Shown here: in pieces, positions 62,535 to 64,000 of the stretch
How positions within the stretch are numbered: the first letter of the stretch is position 1
Layout of the letters: each line of letters opens with the position of its first letter
DNA from: Agelaius tricolor
Taxonomy: Eukaryota; Chordata; Aves; Passeriformes; Icteridae
Assembly: GCA_023055355.1 (NCBI GenBank)
Contig: JALJCS010000010.1
Span: 23,203,001 to 23,267,000 of the forward strand
Direction of reading: 5' to 3'
DNA length: 64,000 nucleotides
Made by a program: the position numbers and the translations under genes
Notes under the pieces: generated by a model
What the model saw: only the letters and a program-made list of their open reading frames with translations
Database searches by the model: none
Told to the model about the DNA's origin: nothing

Positions 62535-62829
62535 AAATTTTTATTAGAAACTATAGTCAGAGACAAAAGGTTTTAGGAATAATCAACATGTAAATGTGCT
62601 CTATATAGTCAGAAAGGGAATTTGTACTACAAGATGTTAATAAATTAATTTCTAACACTCAGAACATCTGTGGACTCCCATTAGCTCAAAAATAAGAAAA
62701 TAATGGCTCATTAACCATAGCATGCAAATATTTCTGTTCCAACTGACTATGGATGATTACCAGCCTGGGAGGACATGCTTCTCATTTCCAAGTATGCTCA
62801 TTACACATTTTTCTTATCACTAGATTGGA

Positions 62830-62850
62830 TACACTCTACACTCTACACTC
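62830..62850. repeat. (TACACTC)3 repeat
   Basis: Three exact copies of a 7-base unit lie just upstream of an AATAAA and a poly(A) tract. Confidence 0.9.
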
Positions 62851-62857
62851 AAGATTC

Positions 62858-62900
62858 AATAAAAAGTCACTCTTATTTAAAAAAAAAAAAAAAAAAAAAA
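62858..62900 (+). other. AATAAA signal plus 22-base poly(A) tract
   Basis: AATAAA (62858-62863) is followed 15 bases later by 22 consecutive A (62879-62900), then 'cacaaaaaaagac'. The layout resembles the 3' end of a retroposed transcript. No parent gene was recognised upstream, and no matching target-site duplication was found by eye. Confidence 0.4.
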
Positions 62901-64000
62901 CACAAAAAAAGACATGAAAGACATCTTCAGTCAGTTTGATTCCTTTGTTATTTTCTCTAAATCTTTATTTTAATTGTTTTTGTGCATTCTCTTGTTGTTG
63001 CCTTCTTTATTTTCTAATATTTTTTTATGAAAATCAGCCAAAATATGTAGAATTAAAGATGCAAAAGCAGTTCTTGTAAACTACCATTTCTGACTTCGAA
63101 GCTGAATGCTAAGGAGATTTACCTATGAAGAAGTGAATACTACAGAGGTTATGTTTGGAGAAAAGAACAAAGAACCTTGATCCTTGAGCAAGGTGATTTG
63201 GCCCTGCTTGAGGAAGAGATGGGCATAAAAGACCTCCAAAGGTCCTTCATTCCTAAGTTAGGCTAAAACAACAAACAGGCCTGAATTAATTTCTATGAAT
63301 TTAACTGTTGAAATAATGGAAGTGTTGAATAAATGAAAGAGTTAACACTTGTGAGCAGATTTCTTCTGAAGTCAATGAAGTAACAAATAAATTCTGAGTG
63401 TGGAAGGTCTGTGTTTTTAGTACTTCTCTTCTGTATCTCAGTTGCCTGTCTCTTTTTTAGGATGATTCTTCCATTTCTTGTAAATATTCCATTGAAATCT
63501 TTCTGAGATTTTTCCTAGTAAATGTGGAAGTATATGATACAAAACCTTAGATGAAATTTGAATTTTTCAAAACAAAATTAAGACCCTCAAATTTCAGAAT
63601 AAAACAGTTCACTGATAGAAATAATGTATTATAATACGTTAATTAAATCAAGTATTTTGTCACTAGGTGGCACTTCTGGGGGGGTTGTAAGAAAGGGCAT
63701 AATTTTCTTTGTCAAAATTTCACATTTAAAATAGAAACAATTTATGTCAGCTGAATGAGCTCCCAAAACAATGAGAGCTCCCATGTGTCTCAGTTTTCTG
63801 CTTATTCCTGAACACTTTGATAATTAAAGTTTTCTATATAAGAAAAAATGAAAATATGCATCAAGATACCACATACTCCCCCAAGGTGCAAATTATTTTC
63901 TGATCATTTTGAACTGATAAAAACTCCTTAAAATGCCTTCTTATCAGAAAAGCATATTTTTGTCTTTATCAAACATATTAATTTTGAACACGCTGGGATT

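Larger units (their letters stand above)
61770..64000. other. Unique non-coding stretch to the window end
   Basis: No gene was recognised. The stretch holds a degenerate short tandem array (62427-62534), a 7-bp repeat and a poly(A) tract near 62830-62900, and a G8 run at about 63677-63684. A strong-looking splice donor at 62461 is discussed among the findings. Confidence 0.55.

Overview
The window reads as vertebrate, almost certainly avian, non-coding nuclear DNA. The organism call rests on the repeats. There are several CR1 LINE fragments of the bird type, two of them with the characteristic 3'-terminal 'cacagaatcacagaat'-like tail seen in reverse complement. There are also two solo LTRs of the bird ERVL-like family whose 3' end resembles 'ggttaaaccatgaca'. 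Base composition looks AT-rich and CpG-poor by eye, and I saw no CpG island. A passerine is plausible but not proven.

I found no convincing protein-coding gene, tRNA, rRNA or CRISPR array. The longest open frame is about 130 codons. The open frames are scattered over all frames, lack recognisable domains and look like chance. The sequence is best described as a gene desert or the inside of a very large intron. A few short stretches bounded by good splice signals (notably 51190-52465) are kept as low-confidence exon candidates among the findings.

Layout: 0.2-0.5 kb and 5.2-5.35 kb hold old CR1 fragments. 14.64-14.98 kb is a probable LTR with an antisense TATA box. 27.15-27.34 kb is the only plus-oriented CR1 end. 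32.85-33.28 kb and 59.12-59.58 kb are two younger, 5'-truncated CR1 copies on the minus strand that keep the end of the reverse-transcriptase frame. 54.06-54.44 kb is an ancient CR1. 57.76-58.10 kb (minus) and 61.24-61.77 kb (plus) are LTRs in opposite orientation. The last 7 kb is therefore the repeat-rich part of the window.

Between these lie long unique stretches with only microsatellites, poly(A) tracts, small tandem duplications, a G-quadruplex-type G-run cluster (31.19 kb) and AT-rich blocks that could be conserved regulatory DNA. No comparison with another genome could be made. I see no gene network here and no evidence for a novel biological system; the findings are modest and graded accordingly.
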